Source: Methylophilaceae bacterium | GTDB lineage: Bacteria; Pseudomonadota; Gammaproteobacteria; Burkholderiales; Methylophilaceae | Direction of reading: 5' to 3' | NCBI GenBank assembly: GCA_003533095.1 | Contig: DOEL01000072.1 | Location: 1 to 13,163 of the forward strand | Length of the DNA stretch: 13,163 bases | In this document: positions 7,060 through 13,163 of the stretch, piece by piece | Layout: each line of letters starts with the position of its first letter | Numbering within the stretch: position 1 is the stretch's first letter | Translations under genes and position numbers: made by a program | Notes under the pieces: generated by a model | Database searches by the model: none | What the model saw: only the letters and a program-made list of their open reading frames with translations | What the model was told of the DNA's origin: nothing

Positions 7060-8382
7060 ATGCTTAAAAAAGTTTTTATTAAAACATTCGGCTGTCAAAT
7101 GAATGAGTATGATTCATCCAAAATGCAGGATGTATTAAATCAAACTCACGCGACTTCCAAGACGGAAGACCCAAAAGAAGCTGATCTTATTATCTTAAAT
7201 ACATGCTCTGTTAGAGAAAAAGCCGAAGAAAAAATATACAGTCATCTTGGTGAGTATGAAGCCCTTAAGAAAATTAATCCTAATTTACTTATTGCAATTG
7301 GCGGGTGTGTTGCTAGTCAAGAAGGTGACAATATTCTTAAACGAGCCCCTTTTGTAGACCTTATTTTTGGTCCACAAACCCTTCATCGATTACCAGACTT
7401 AGTAAGCAAAAGAAAATCAGTCGGCTCATCACAAGTTGATATTTCTTTCCCTGAGATAGAAAAATTTGATCATCTACCCACTCCAAGTTTTTCAGGCGCA
7501 TCAGCTATGGTTTCAATTATTGAGGGGTGCAGTAAATATTGTTCTTTTTGTGTTGTTCCCTATACACGAGGGGAAGAAATCTCTAGGCCTTTCGAAGATA
7601 TTTTGGCTGAAGTGATTCATCTGTCCTCTTTAGGTGCAAAAGAAATCACTCTCCTCGGACAAAATGTGAATGCTTATCGATCTCTCACTAAAAAAGGATC
7701 CCTTGCAGATCTTGCTTTACTTATAGAATATATTTCTGAGATTGATGCAATTAAACGAATTAAATTTACAACAAGTCATCCCAATGAAATGAATGACAGC
7801 CTTATAGAATGCTTTGGAAAATTTCCAAAGCTTGCAGCACATCTTCATTTGCCTATTCAATCAGGTTCAGATCGCATATTGTCAGCCATGAAGAGAAATT
7901 ACACGGCGCTAGAATACAAAAATATTATAAAAAAATTAAGAAAAAATTGTCCTCAAATTTCAATAAGCTCTGATTTTATTATTGGATTCCCTAACGAAAC
8001 AGACGCTGATTTTGAAATGACAAAAAAAGTTATGGAAGATGTTAAATTTGATTTCAGTTTTAGTTTTATATATAGCCCAAGGCCGGGCACACCAGCATCA
8101 TACATTCGTGATGAAATCCCTCATGAGACAAAATTAAGAAGATTGAATGAATTACAATCAATGAATGATGCACAAGGTAAGGCGATTAGTCATCTTATGC
8201 TAGGCACTAAACAGCGCATTTTAATTGATGGTCAATCATGGAAGAATCCAGCTGAAATGGCTGGAAAAACAGATAATAATAGAGTGGTTGACGTTAAAGT
8301 TGATAAATCATTTATGAACCAATTTGTAGATGTCACAATTACCGAAGTGACTTCAAAAAGACTGCGCGGAGAGCTTATTTAA
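7060..8382 (+). CDS. miaB: tRNA-2-methylthio-N6-dimethylallyladenosine synthase MiaB
   Basis: Radical-SAM methylthiotransferase that adds a methylthio group at C2 of i6A37 in tRNAs reading codons starting with U. 440 residues, a normal length. The N-terminal UPF0004/MTTase domain (about 4-120) supplies three cysteines for the auxiliary 4Fe-4S cluster: C12 ([11 protein letters not shown]), C49 ([11 protein letters not shown]) and C83 (GGCVAS). The radical-SAM core has C157, C161 and C164 in [21 protein letters not shown]-terminal TRAM domain lies at about 378-440. MiaB is preferred to RimO because of the GCQMNEYDS and [10 protein letters not shown] signatures. It heads a tight plus-strand run: phoH-like begins 1 bp after its stop, an arrangement conserved in many proteobacteria. 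Confidence 0.97.
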   Translation: MLKKVFIKTFGCQMNEYDSSKMQDVLNQTHATSKTEDPKEADLIILNTCSVREKAEEKIYSHLGEYEALKKINPNLLIAIGGCVASQEGDNILKRAPFVDLIFGPQTLHRLPDLVSKRKSVGSSQVDISFPEIEKFDHLPTPSFSGASAMVSIIEGCSKYCSFCVVPYTRGEEISRPFEDILAEVIHLSSLGAKEITLLGQNVNAYRSLTKKGSLADLALLIEYISEIDAIKRIKFTTSHPNEMNDSLIECFGKFPKLAAHLHLPIQSGSDRILSAMKRNYTALEYKNIIKKLRKNCPQISISSDFIIGFPNETDADFEMTKKVMEDVKFDFSFSFIYSPRPGTPASYIRDEIPHETKLRRLNELQSMNDAQGKAISHLMLGTKQRILIDGQSWKNPAEMAGKTDNNRVVDVKVDKSFMNQFVDVTITEVTSKRLRGELI

Positions 8383-8383
8383 C

Positions 8384-9337
8384 ATGGGTATAGAATTTAA
8401 ATTACCTTCTGACAACAACAGGCAATTATCCAATTTATGTGGAGTCTTAGATCAAAATCTAAAGCAAATTGAAGCGGCATTAGAAGTTAATATTGTAAGA
8501 CGCGGGTCAAGTTTTGTTATAAATGGCTCTTCAAAAAATATAAAAGTTGCGACAGCACTTATTCAGAAATTTTATAAAAAATCGACCAATCCAATCGAAT
8601 TGGAAGATATTCAATTGGGACTTGTTGAAATAAATAAATTTGAAAAAGAAATAAAAGCGCCTTCAGAAATCAATGAACTCAAAACAAAACGAAGTGACTT
8701 AAAAGGTAGGACGCCCAGACAAAATGCATACTTAAAAAATATACAGGATTTTGATATCACATTCGGCATTGGCCCCGCAGGGACAGGAAAAACTTATCTA
8801 GCTGTAGCAAGTGCTGTAGATGCAATTAATCGAGATAAAATTAAACGCATTGTCTTAGTTAGGCCCGCTGTGGAAGCTGGAGAGAGGTTAGGTTTTCTTC
8901 CAGGTGATTTGGCACAAAAAGTAAACCCTTATTTAAGGCCTCTTTATGATGCGCTTTATGATTTAGCTGGCTTTGACAACGTTCACAAAATGATTGATAA
9001 AAGTATCATTGAAATAGCGCCCTTAGCTTATATGAGGGGTCGCACACTTAATCAAAGCTTTATCATTTTAGATGAAGCTCAAAATACGACTCCTGAACAG
9101 ATGAAGATGTTTTTAACCCGTATAGGTTTTGGATCAAAAACAGTCATTACAGGTGATATTACTCAAATTGACTTAGCAAAAGGTCAAAAAAGCGGTTTGA
9201 TTGAAGCAAAGAAAATTTTGTCAAAGGTAAAAGGTATTGCATTCACTCATTTCTTATCCGAAGATGTAGTAAGACATCCTCTTGTACAAAAAATTATTAA
9301 TGCTTATGAAAATTTTGAAAAAAAGGAAAGTAAATAA
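8384..9337 (+). CDS. ybeZ: PhoH-like P-loop ATPase (YbeZ)
   Basis: Cytoplasmic ATPase of the PhoH family; in E. coli YbeZ interacts with YbeY, and a role in RNA/ribosome quality control is proposed. 317 residues (E. coli YbeZ 346; the N-terminus is shorter here). A KH-like N-terminal segment (about 1-65) precedes the conserved QNAYLKNI entry (113-120), Walker A GPAGTGKT (130-137), VRPAVEAGERLGFLPGD (159-175), Walker B FIILDEAQN (226-234) with the Mg-binding Asp-Glu pair, sensor-like TVITGDITQIDL (253-264) and an RHPLVQKII arginine near 297. Start ATG lies 1 bp after the miaB stop, with a GGAGAG about 10 nt upstream inside the miaB end that could serve as a ribosome site. The gene is followed 10 bp later by its functional partner ybeY. 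Confidence 0.95.
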   Translation: MGIEFKLPSDNNRQLSNLCGVLDQNLKQIEAALEVNIVRRGSSFVINGSSKNIKVATALIQKFYKKSTNPIELEDIQLGLVEINKFEKEIKAPSEINELKTKRSDLKGRTPRQNAYLKNIQDFDITFGIGPAGTGKTYLAVASAVDAINRDKIKRIVLVRPAVEAGERLGFLPGDLAQKVNPYLRPLYDALYDLAGFDNVHKMIDKSIIEIAPLAYMRGRTLNQSFIILDEAQNTTPEQMKMFLTRIGFGSKTVITGDITQIDLAKGQKSGLIEAKKILSKVKGIAFTHFLSEDVVRHPLVQKIINAYENFEKKESK

Positions 9338-9347
9338 TTAACTTCAA

Positions 9348-9803
9348 ATGGAATTAAAACCCATCATTGCAATACAAGATATGGTGCATACAAAACCCAT
9401 TTTAAAAAAAACACTCTGTCATAAATGGCTTGCATCTATTATTGATAAGAATGCCGAAATTACTATCCGAATTGTGGGAAGTGATGAATCAAAAAAACTA
9501 AACAATATGTATCGTAAAAAAAAATATCCAACAAATGTCCTTTCTTTTCTTGTAGACGATGCGCATCATCTTATTGGAGATATTATCCTTTGTGCTCCAG
9601 TAATAGAAAAAGAAGCACTAGAGCAATTTAAAAATCTTGAAGCTCACTACGCTCACCTCATTATTCATGGCGCACTTCATCTATATGGTTATGATCATGA
9701 GAATAAAAAAGATGCTCTAATTATGGAAGAAAAAGAAATTAATATTTTAACTAAACTAGGTTTTAAAAACCCTTATCTTATAGAAGAGAAAAAGTCGCAA
9801 TGA
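9348..9803 (+). CDS. ybeY: Endoribonuclease YbeY (rRNA maturation factor)
   Basis: Zinc-dependent endoribonuclease needed for 16S rRNA 3'-end maturation and quality control of 70S ribosomes. 151 residues (E. coli 155). The zinc site is H107, H111 and H117 in IIHGALHLYGYDHE, the family's HGxLHLxGYDH motif. Upstream, YPTNVLSFL (60-68) and IGDIILCAPVIEKEA (76-90) match the conserved YbeY core. The context is the standard ybeZ-ybeY-ybeX order. Its ATG has no proximal Shine-Dalgarno sequence (an AAGGAAAG lies about 20 nt upstream, too far to be normal). Its stop overlaps the corC start as ATGA, so translation is probably coupled. Confidence 0.96.
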   Translation: MELKPIIAIQDMVHTKPILKKTLCHKWLASIIDKNAEITIRIVGSDESKKLNNMYRKKKYPTNVLSFLVDDAHHLIGDIILCAPVIEKEALEQFKNLEAHYAHLIIHGALHLYGYDHENKKDALIMEEKEINILTKLGFKNPYLIEEKKSQ

Positions 9804-10633
9804 GCGAATTAAAAAAATCTAAACTAATCGAACGGCTTAGCCATTTTCTTTTAAGAGGTCCGGAAGACCGCGCGCAGCTTTTTGAATTACTTAAATCTTC
9901 ATATGAAAAAAATCTAATGGATGCTGATTCACTTTCTATGATAGAAGGTGTGCTTCAAGTTTCAGAAATGCAAGTCAGAGATATCATGATTCCAAGATCG
10001 CAAATGGATGTTATTGATATTTCTCATCCACCCGAAAAATTTATTCCATTTATTATAGCAACCGCTCACTCTCGCTTTCCTGTGATTGAAGATGACAAAA
10101 ATGATGTTATTGGCATTTTACTAGCCAAGGATCTTCTTAAATACTATGCTGGCGATGACTTTGAAATTAGAGATATGTTGCGCCCTGCTATATTCATTCC
10201 TGAATCTAAAAGACTTAATGTCCTTCTAAAAGAATTTAGAGGTAGCCGAAATCATATTGCGATCGTGGTAGATGAATACGGCGGCGTCTCCGGTATGGTC
10301 ACAATTGAAGATGTTTTAGAGCAAATTGTAGGTGAGATTGAAGATGAATTTGATTTTGATGAAACTGAAGATAATATAATTCAAGATAAAAACGGTCACT
10401 TCAGAGTTAAAGCATCAACTGAAATTGAAGATTTCAACGAATTCTTTAAAGTGGACTTTAGTAATGAAGAGTTTTCAACAATTGGCGGTTTAATTATTCA
10501 TGCATTTGGTCATCTTCCAAAACGTGATGAAAAAATTACTTTTCAGGGTTTCAAAATTACAATTCTAAGGTCTGATAGTCGAAAGCTTTATTCCATGCTT
10601 TTTGAAATTGACACCCCTGATAATAATGTGTAA
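9800..10633 (+). CDS. corC: CorC/YbeX-type CBS-domain protein
   Basis: Cytoplasmic protein with two CBS domains and a transporter-associated domain, historically linked to Mg/Co efflux through CorA and, as YbeX, to ribosome and RNA metabolism with its ybeZY neighbours. 277 residues (E. coli 292). The entry helix LSMIEGVLQVSEMQVRDIM leads to the DIMIPRSQMDVID signature (61-73), CBS1 at about 66-125, CBS2 at about 128-186 with VVDEYGGVSGMVTIEDVLEQIVGEIEDE-type residues (157-183), and the CorC_HlyC domain at about 196-273 (FSTIGGLIIHAFGHLP). No transmembrane segment is present, which separates it from membrane CNNM/HlyC paralogues with an N-terminal DUF21. It overlaps ybeY by 4 bp (ATGA). Confidence 0.95.
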   Translation: MSELKKSKLIERLSHFLLRGPEDRAQLFELLKSSYEKNLMDADSLSMIEGVLQVSEMQVRDIMIPRSQMDVIDISHPPEKFIPFIIATAHSRFPVIEDDKNDVIGILLAKDLLKYYAGDDFEIRDMLRPAIFIPESKRLNVLLKEFRGSRNHIAIVVDEYGGVSGMVTIEDVLEQIVGEIEDEFDFDETEDNIIQDKNGHFRVKASTEIEDFNEFFKVDFSNEEFSTIGGLIIHAFGHLPKRDEKITFQGFKITILRSDSRKLYSMLFEIDTPDNNV

Positions 10634-10659
10634 TTTTTTGAACTAATCGACTTATTCTT

Positions 10660-10679
10660 TTTCTTAAAGATTTAAGGAG
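10660..10679 (+). promoter_or_regulatory. Strong Shine-Dalgarno site inside a weak hairpin
   Basis: AAGGAG at 10674-10679 lies 6 nt before the ATG at 10686 and is the only textbook ribosome binding site I find in the window. It can pair with TTTCTTAA (10660-10667) through an 8-bp stem containing two G-U pairs, closing a 4-nt AGAT loop. Such a stem would be marginal, so regulation by temperature or a partner RNA is possible but unproven. Confidence 0.6.
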
Positions 10680-10685
10680 TCTCTT

Positions 10686-11060
10686 ATGAAAAACCAGCTC
10701 TTAGCTATTCTTTTAATTTTATCGCCTCCCCTTCTTGCCAATGAAATTGACATTGATAAAAGTACACTCCCTGTAGACGAAAAATCCTTTATTGAGGCTA
10801 TTAGCCGTTTCAATAAGGATGAAATCCTTAAAGCTCTTGGAGAACCTATGTCCAAAGAGGATATTAAAATGAAATCGTCTGATGAAATTGTGGCTTCTGT
10901 CTGGCAATATCACCATATAAACACTGCAGAAGATGGTAGTTATTATCCAGTGACTGAATTAGATTTTTTAGATGAATTTGTTGAGACTGTTGTGTTTCAA
11001 AATAATAACGGCCAAACTTCGGGAAGTCCTTCTCAAACATATAAGATTCAAAAGCCTTAA
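10686..11060 (+). CDS. Small exported protein of unknown function
   Basis: 124 residues, not a family I can name. The N-terminus MKNQLLAILLILSPPLLA-NE is a clear Sec signal peptide with likely cleavage after A18; no lipobox Cys follows, so a soluble periplasmic protein is expected. The mature part has a helical stretch (about 31-50) ending in ALGEP (50-54), then IVASVWQYHHIN (68-79), an acidic turn, and TELDFLDEFVETVVF (90-104), followed by a Gly/Ser/Gln-rich tail. The helix, LGxP, strand with WxY, then a hydrophobic strand order is loosely like BamE/SmpA-type small outer-membrane assembly proteins, but this is only a pattern resemblance. It sits between corC and lnt, genes with envelope roles, and has its own strong ribosome binding site 6 nt before the start. 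Confidence 0.85.
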   Translation: MKNQLLAILLILSPPLLANEIDIDKSTLPVDEKSFIEAISRFNKDEILKALGEPMSKEDIKMKSSDEIVASVWQYHHINTAEDGSYYPVTELDFLDEFVETVVFQNNNGQTSGSPSQTYKIQKP

Positions 11061-11121
11061 ATACTTTTAAGGTTTTATTTCTCAGATTTAAGTACAATGG
11101 TCTTAAACGGCTTTTTGTATT

Positions 11122-12621
11122 TTGAATAAACTCAACCCATTCTACTATTTAACTTTTTCCTTTTTTCTCGGAGCGCTCTCGGTTCTGAGTTTTGCACCTT
11201 TTAACTATCACTTTATTTCTCTCATTTCTCTTAGTGGTCTTTTTTTTATATGGCATAAACTAAATTATGCAAAGCAAGCATTTTTATCAGGCCTTTTTTT
11301 TGGTTTAGGTTTGTTTGGTTTTGGTATTTCATGGATCTACGTAAGTCTACATTCATACGGGGGCATGCCTTCATGGCTAGCATATTTAAGTACTTTTTTG
11401 TTTTGTCTCTTCTTGGCCTTTTTTGTTGCTATTGTTGGATGGCTCGCTTTACATCGAAAATCAAGCCTTTTTTTAATTCCATTTATCTGGACATTCTTTG
11501 AATGGATTAGGGGCTGGTTCTTAACTGGTTTTCCATGGCTCACTATGGGTTATTCCCAAGTACCTTCAAGTCCTCTTGCTGGATTTTTACCTGTGGTTGG
11601 AATTTATGGGGTAACTTTAATACTCACTTCTCTAGCTCTAATTTTGACTCTTATACTGCTTGATGAAAACAAGCGCTCAAAACTTATTAAAGTTAGTTTA
11701 CTAGTATTCGTATTAACCTTTGGTCAACTTTTAAAATATATCAATTGGACTGAACCTGTTGGCGAGCCTATATCTGTATCTCTTATTCAAGGCAATATTG
11801 CTCAAGATATTAAATGGCAAAAAGAAACTATTTCTCAAACATTAGATACTTACCAAACGCTTATTCAAAAAACAAAAGGTCAAATTATTCTTCTTCCAGA
11901 AACTGCTTTGCCACTTCTAATTGAATATATACCCAAAACATTTAAAGATTCAATTTTAAAACATGCTGCACATAATCAAAGTCATGTTCTTATGGGCGCA
12001 ATAGAACGACAAGACAAAAATTATTTTAATGTTGTATTCAATTTAAAAAATGATTCATCCCAAATTTATCGCAAATCACATTTAGTACCATTTGGTGAAT
12101 TCATACCCTTAAAATTTATTTTTCAATACATTTATACACATTACCTCAATATGCCTATGAATGATTTATCAAGAGGCAGCGCACATCAATTACCTATGAC
12201 TATTGGGAATCAAAATATTGCATTTAATATTTGTTATGAGGATGTTTTTGGTGAAGAAATTATCCAAGCCCTACCCTATGCAACAATTCTAGCCAATGTA
12301 AGCAATGATGCATGGTATGGAGAATCTATTGCTGCTTACCAGCACTTACAATTTTCCCAAGCAAGAGCCATAGAAACAGGCAGAATGGTCATTCGCTCAA
12401 CAAACACTGGCGCCACAGCTATTATTAATGAGCATGGAATTCTTGAAGAAGTGCTACCCGAATTTACTGAAGGCATTCTCGAAGGGTCTGTAAAGGGATT
12501 TAAAAATGCAACACCTTATGTTTCTTTAGGCAATTGGCCCGTCATTACTATATGTTTCATTGCGCTTCTTGGTTGGCTTATGAGGCATTCAAAACTTTTA
12601 TCGATATTGAAAAAGAAGTAG
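11122..12621 (+). CDS. lnt: Apolipoprotein N-acyltransferase Lnt, TTG start
   Basis: Inner-membrane enzyme that transfers an acyl chain from phospholipid to the N-terminal Cys of apolipoproteins, the last step of lipoprotein maturation. 499 residues (E. coli 512). About six or seven hydrophobic segments fill residues 8-205, with the LSFAPFNYH and FEWIRGWFLTGFPWL signatures (126-140) typical of Lnt. A periplasmic nitrilase domain (about 216-458) carries the triad E260 (LLPETALP), K318 (YRKSHLVPFGEF) and C371 (NICYEDVFGE). A final membrane helix spans about 473-489. The start is TTG at 11122: an in-frame TAA lies at 11104 and no ATG or GTG exists between, and the N-terminus (MNKLNPFYYL) suits the family. 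No Shine-Dalgarno sequence is seen. It follows the ybeZYX block in the conserved order. Confidence 0.95.
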   Translation: MNKLNPFYYLTFSFFLGALSVLSFAPFNYHFISLISLSGLFFIWHKLNYAKQAFLSGLFFGLGLFGFGISWIYVSLHSYGGMPSWLAYLSTFLFCLFLAFFVAIVGWLALHRKSSLFLIPFIWTFFEWIRGWFLTGFPWLTMGYSQVPSSPLAGFLPVVGIYGVTLILTSLALILTLILLDENKRSKLIKVSLLVFVLTFGQLLKYINWTEPVGEPISVSLIQGNIAQDIKWQKETISQTLDTYQTLIQKTKGQIILLPETALPLLIEYIPKTFKDSILKHAAHNQSHVLMGAIERQDKNYFNVVFNLKNDSSQIYRKSHLVPFGEFIPLKFIFQYIYTHYLNMPMNDLSRGSAHQLPMTIGNQNIAFNICYEDVFGEEIIQALPYATILANVSNDAWYGESIAAYQHLQFSQARAIETGRMVIRSTNTGATAIINEHGILEEVLPEFTEGILEGSVKGFKNATPYVSLGNWPVITICFIALLGWLMRHSKLLSILKKK

Positions 12622-12648
12622 AATGCTTCAATTACAGATCAATTCATT

Positions 12649-13163
12649 ATGCAATTAACCTTTCAAGACATCATTCTTAAACTTCAAAATTATTGGGCTA
12701 ACCAAGGATGCGCCATTCTTCAGCCTTATGACATGGAAGTGGGTGCAGGCACTTCACATACAGCAACTTTTTTGAGATCACTCGGTCCTGAACCCTGGAA
12801 GGCAACTTATGTTCAACCAAGCCGACGTCCAAAAGATGGGCGCTATGGTAAAAATCCAAATAGACTTCAACATTATTATCAACTGCAAGTTGTTCTCAAA
12901 CCTTCACCACTAGATATCCTAGAGCTTTATTTGGGCTCACTCAAGGCGTTAGGTTTTAATTTAAAAGAAAATGATATTCGCTTTGTTGAAGATGATTGGG
13001 AAAATCCAACACTTGGTGCCTGGGGTTTAGGTTGGGAGGTTTGGCTTAATGGAATGGAAATTACTCAATTCACCTATTTTCAACAAGTAGGTGGTATTGA
13101 TTGCAAACCCATTACAGGGGAGATTACATACGGACTCGAGAGACTTGCAATGTATATTCAAGG
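12649..13163 (+). CDS. glyQ: Glycyl-tRNA synthetase alpha subunit, 3'-truncated by the window edge
   Basis: Catalytic subunit of the bacterial alpha2beta2 class II glycyl-tRNA synthetase, which charges tRNA-Gly in the cytoplasm. 171 codons are visible of about 300, open to the last base. Seen: [19 protein letters not shown] near the N-terminus, [13 protein letters not shown] (25-37), motif 2 region [20 protein letters not shown] (54-73), [20 protein letters not shown] (115-134), FTYFQQVGG (141-149), and the motif 3 region [15 protein letters not shown] (157-171). These match E. coli GlyQ closely. The ATG at 12649 lies 27 bp after lnt and has no Shine-Dalgarno sequence; the N-terminus lacks a few residues compared with E. 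coli but the domain is complete. glyS is expected downstream, outside the window. Confidence 0.97.
   Translation, partial: MQLTFQDIILKLQNYWANQGCAILQPYDMEVGAGTSHTATFLRSLGPEPWKATYVQPSRRPKDGRYGKNPNRLQHYYQLQVVLKPSPLDILELYLGSLKALGFNLKENDIRFVEDDWENPTLGAWGLGWEVWLNGMEITQFTYFQQVGGIDCKPITGEITYGLERLAMYIQ

Noticed and set aside
10719..11097. Minus-strand open frames of 65 and 77 codons opposite the small exported protein
   Set aside because: The plus-strand frame has a strong ribosome site and signal peptide; the antisense frames have neither.
11068..11098. Separate promoter for lnt using TACAAT at 11093-11098
   Set aside because: The -10 is fair, but no acceptable -35 lies 16-18 bp upstream (the nearest, TTAAGG, is 19 bp away); kept out of the feature list.
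1..13163. A novel defence, mobile or biosynthetic system
   Set aside because: Fourteen of the sixteen protein or tRNA genes fall in known families with standard neighbours; there are no transposase, integrase, repeat array or toxin-antitoxin signatures.

Overview
The window is a dense, ordinary-looking piece of an AT-rich bacterial chromosome (roughly two thirds A+T by eye) and it reads as housekeeping. The proteins resemble their gamma/betaproteobacterial counterparts: a full-length OmpR of 239 residues, trifunctional CysG, the MiaB/PhoH-like/YbeY/CorC/Lnt block, and a two-subunit-type GlyQ. Together with the AT-richness and tight packing, this suggests a streamlined betaproteobacterium, for example a freshwater or marine Methylophilales member. 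That placement is an inference from gene content and protein style, not a search result. I see no mobile element, CRISPR array, phage gene or integration site.

Layout. (1) 1-1532, plus strand: the 3' part of pth (peptidyl-tRNA hydrolase; its start lies outside the window), then ychF. (2) 1542-1674: a near-consensus sigma70 promoter driving a tRNA-Met(CAT) gene. (3) 1679-3352, minus strand: a COG3146/DUF482 FemAB/GNAT-like acyltransferase, preceded in the same direction by a small secreted EF-hand protein that starts at TTG. (4) 3353-3518: a divergent regulatory region holding a 10-bp-phased tandem repeat that resembles paired OmpR half-sites. (5) 3519-5551, plus: ompR-envZ, overlapping by 4 bp. 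(6) 5548-6927, minus: cysG, convergent with envZ and overlapping it by 4 bp. (7) 7060 to the end, plus: miaB, phoH-like (ybeZ), ybeY, corC (ybeX), a small exported protein of unknown function, lnt and the first 171 codons of glyQ.

How they work together. Much of the window serves translation: Pth recycles peptidyl-tRNA, YchF is a ribosome-associated ATPase, the tRNA supplies methionine, MiaB modifies tRNA, YbeY and its PhoH-like partner act in rRNA/ribosome quality, and GlyQ charges tRNA-Gly. CorC and Lnt add envelope functions in the conserved ybeZYX-lnt arrangement. OmpR-EnvZ is the envelope/osmolarity two-component system. CysG makes siroheme for sulfite/nitrite reductases.

Notable points are mostly regulatory. 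Three genes start at TTG (EF-hand protein, envZ, lnt). Nearly all genes lack a clear Shine-Dalgarno sequence; the one strong site precedes the unknown exported protein and lies in a weak hairpin. A tandem ATTTGT(T/A)(T/A)C repeat sits upstream of ompR. I found no convincing new multi-gene system. The two least-explained genes are the EF-hand exported protein and the 124-residue exported protein.
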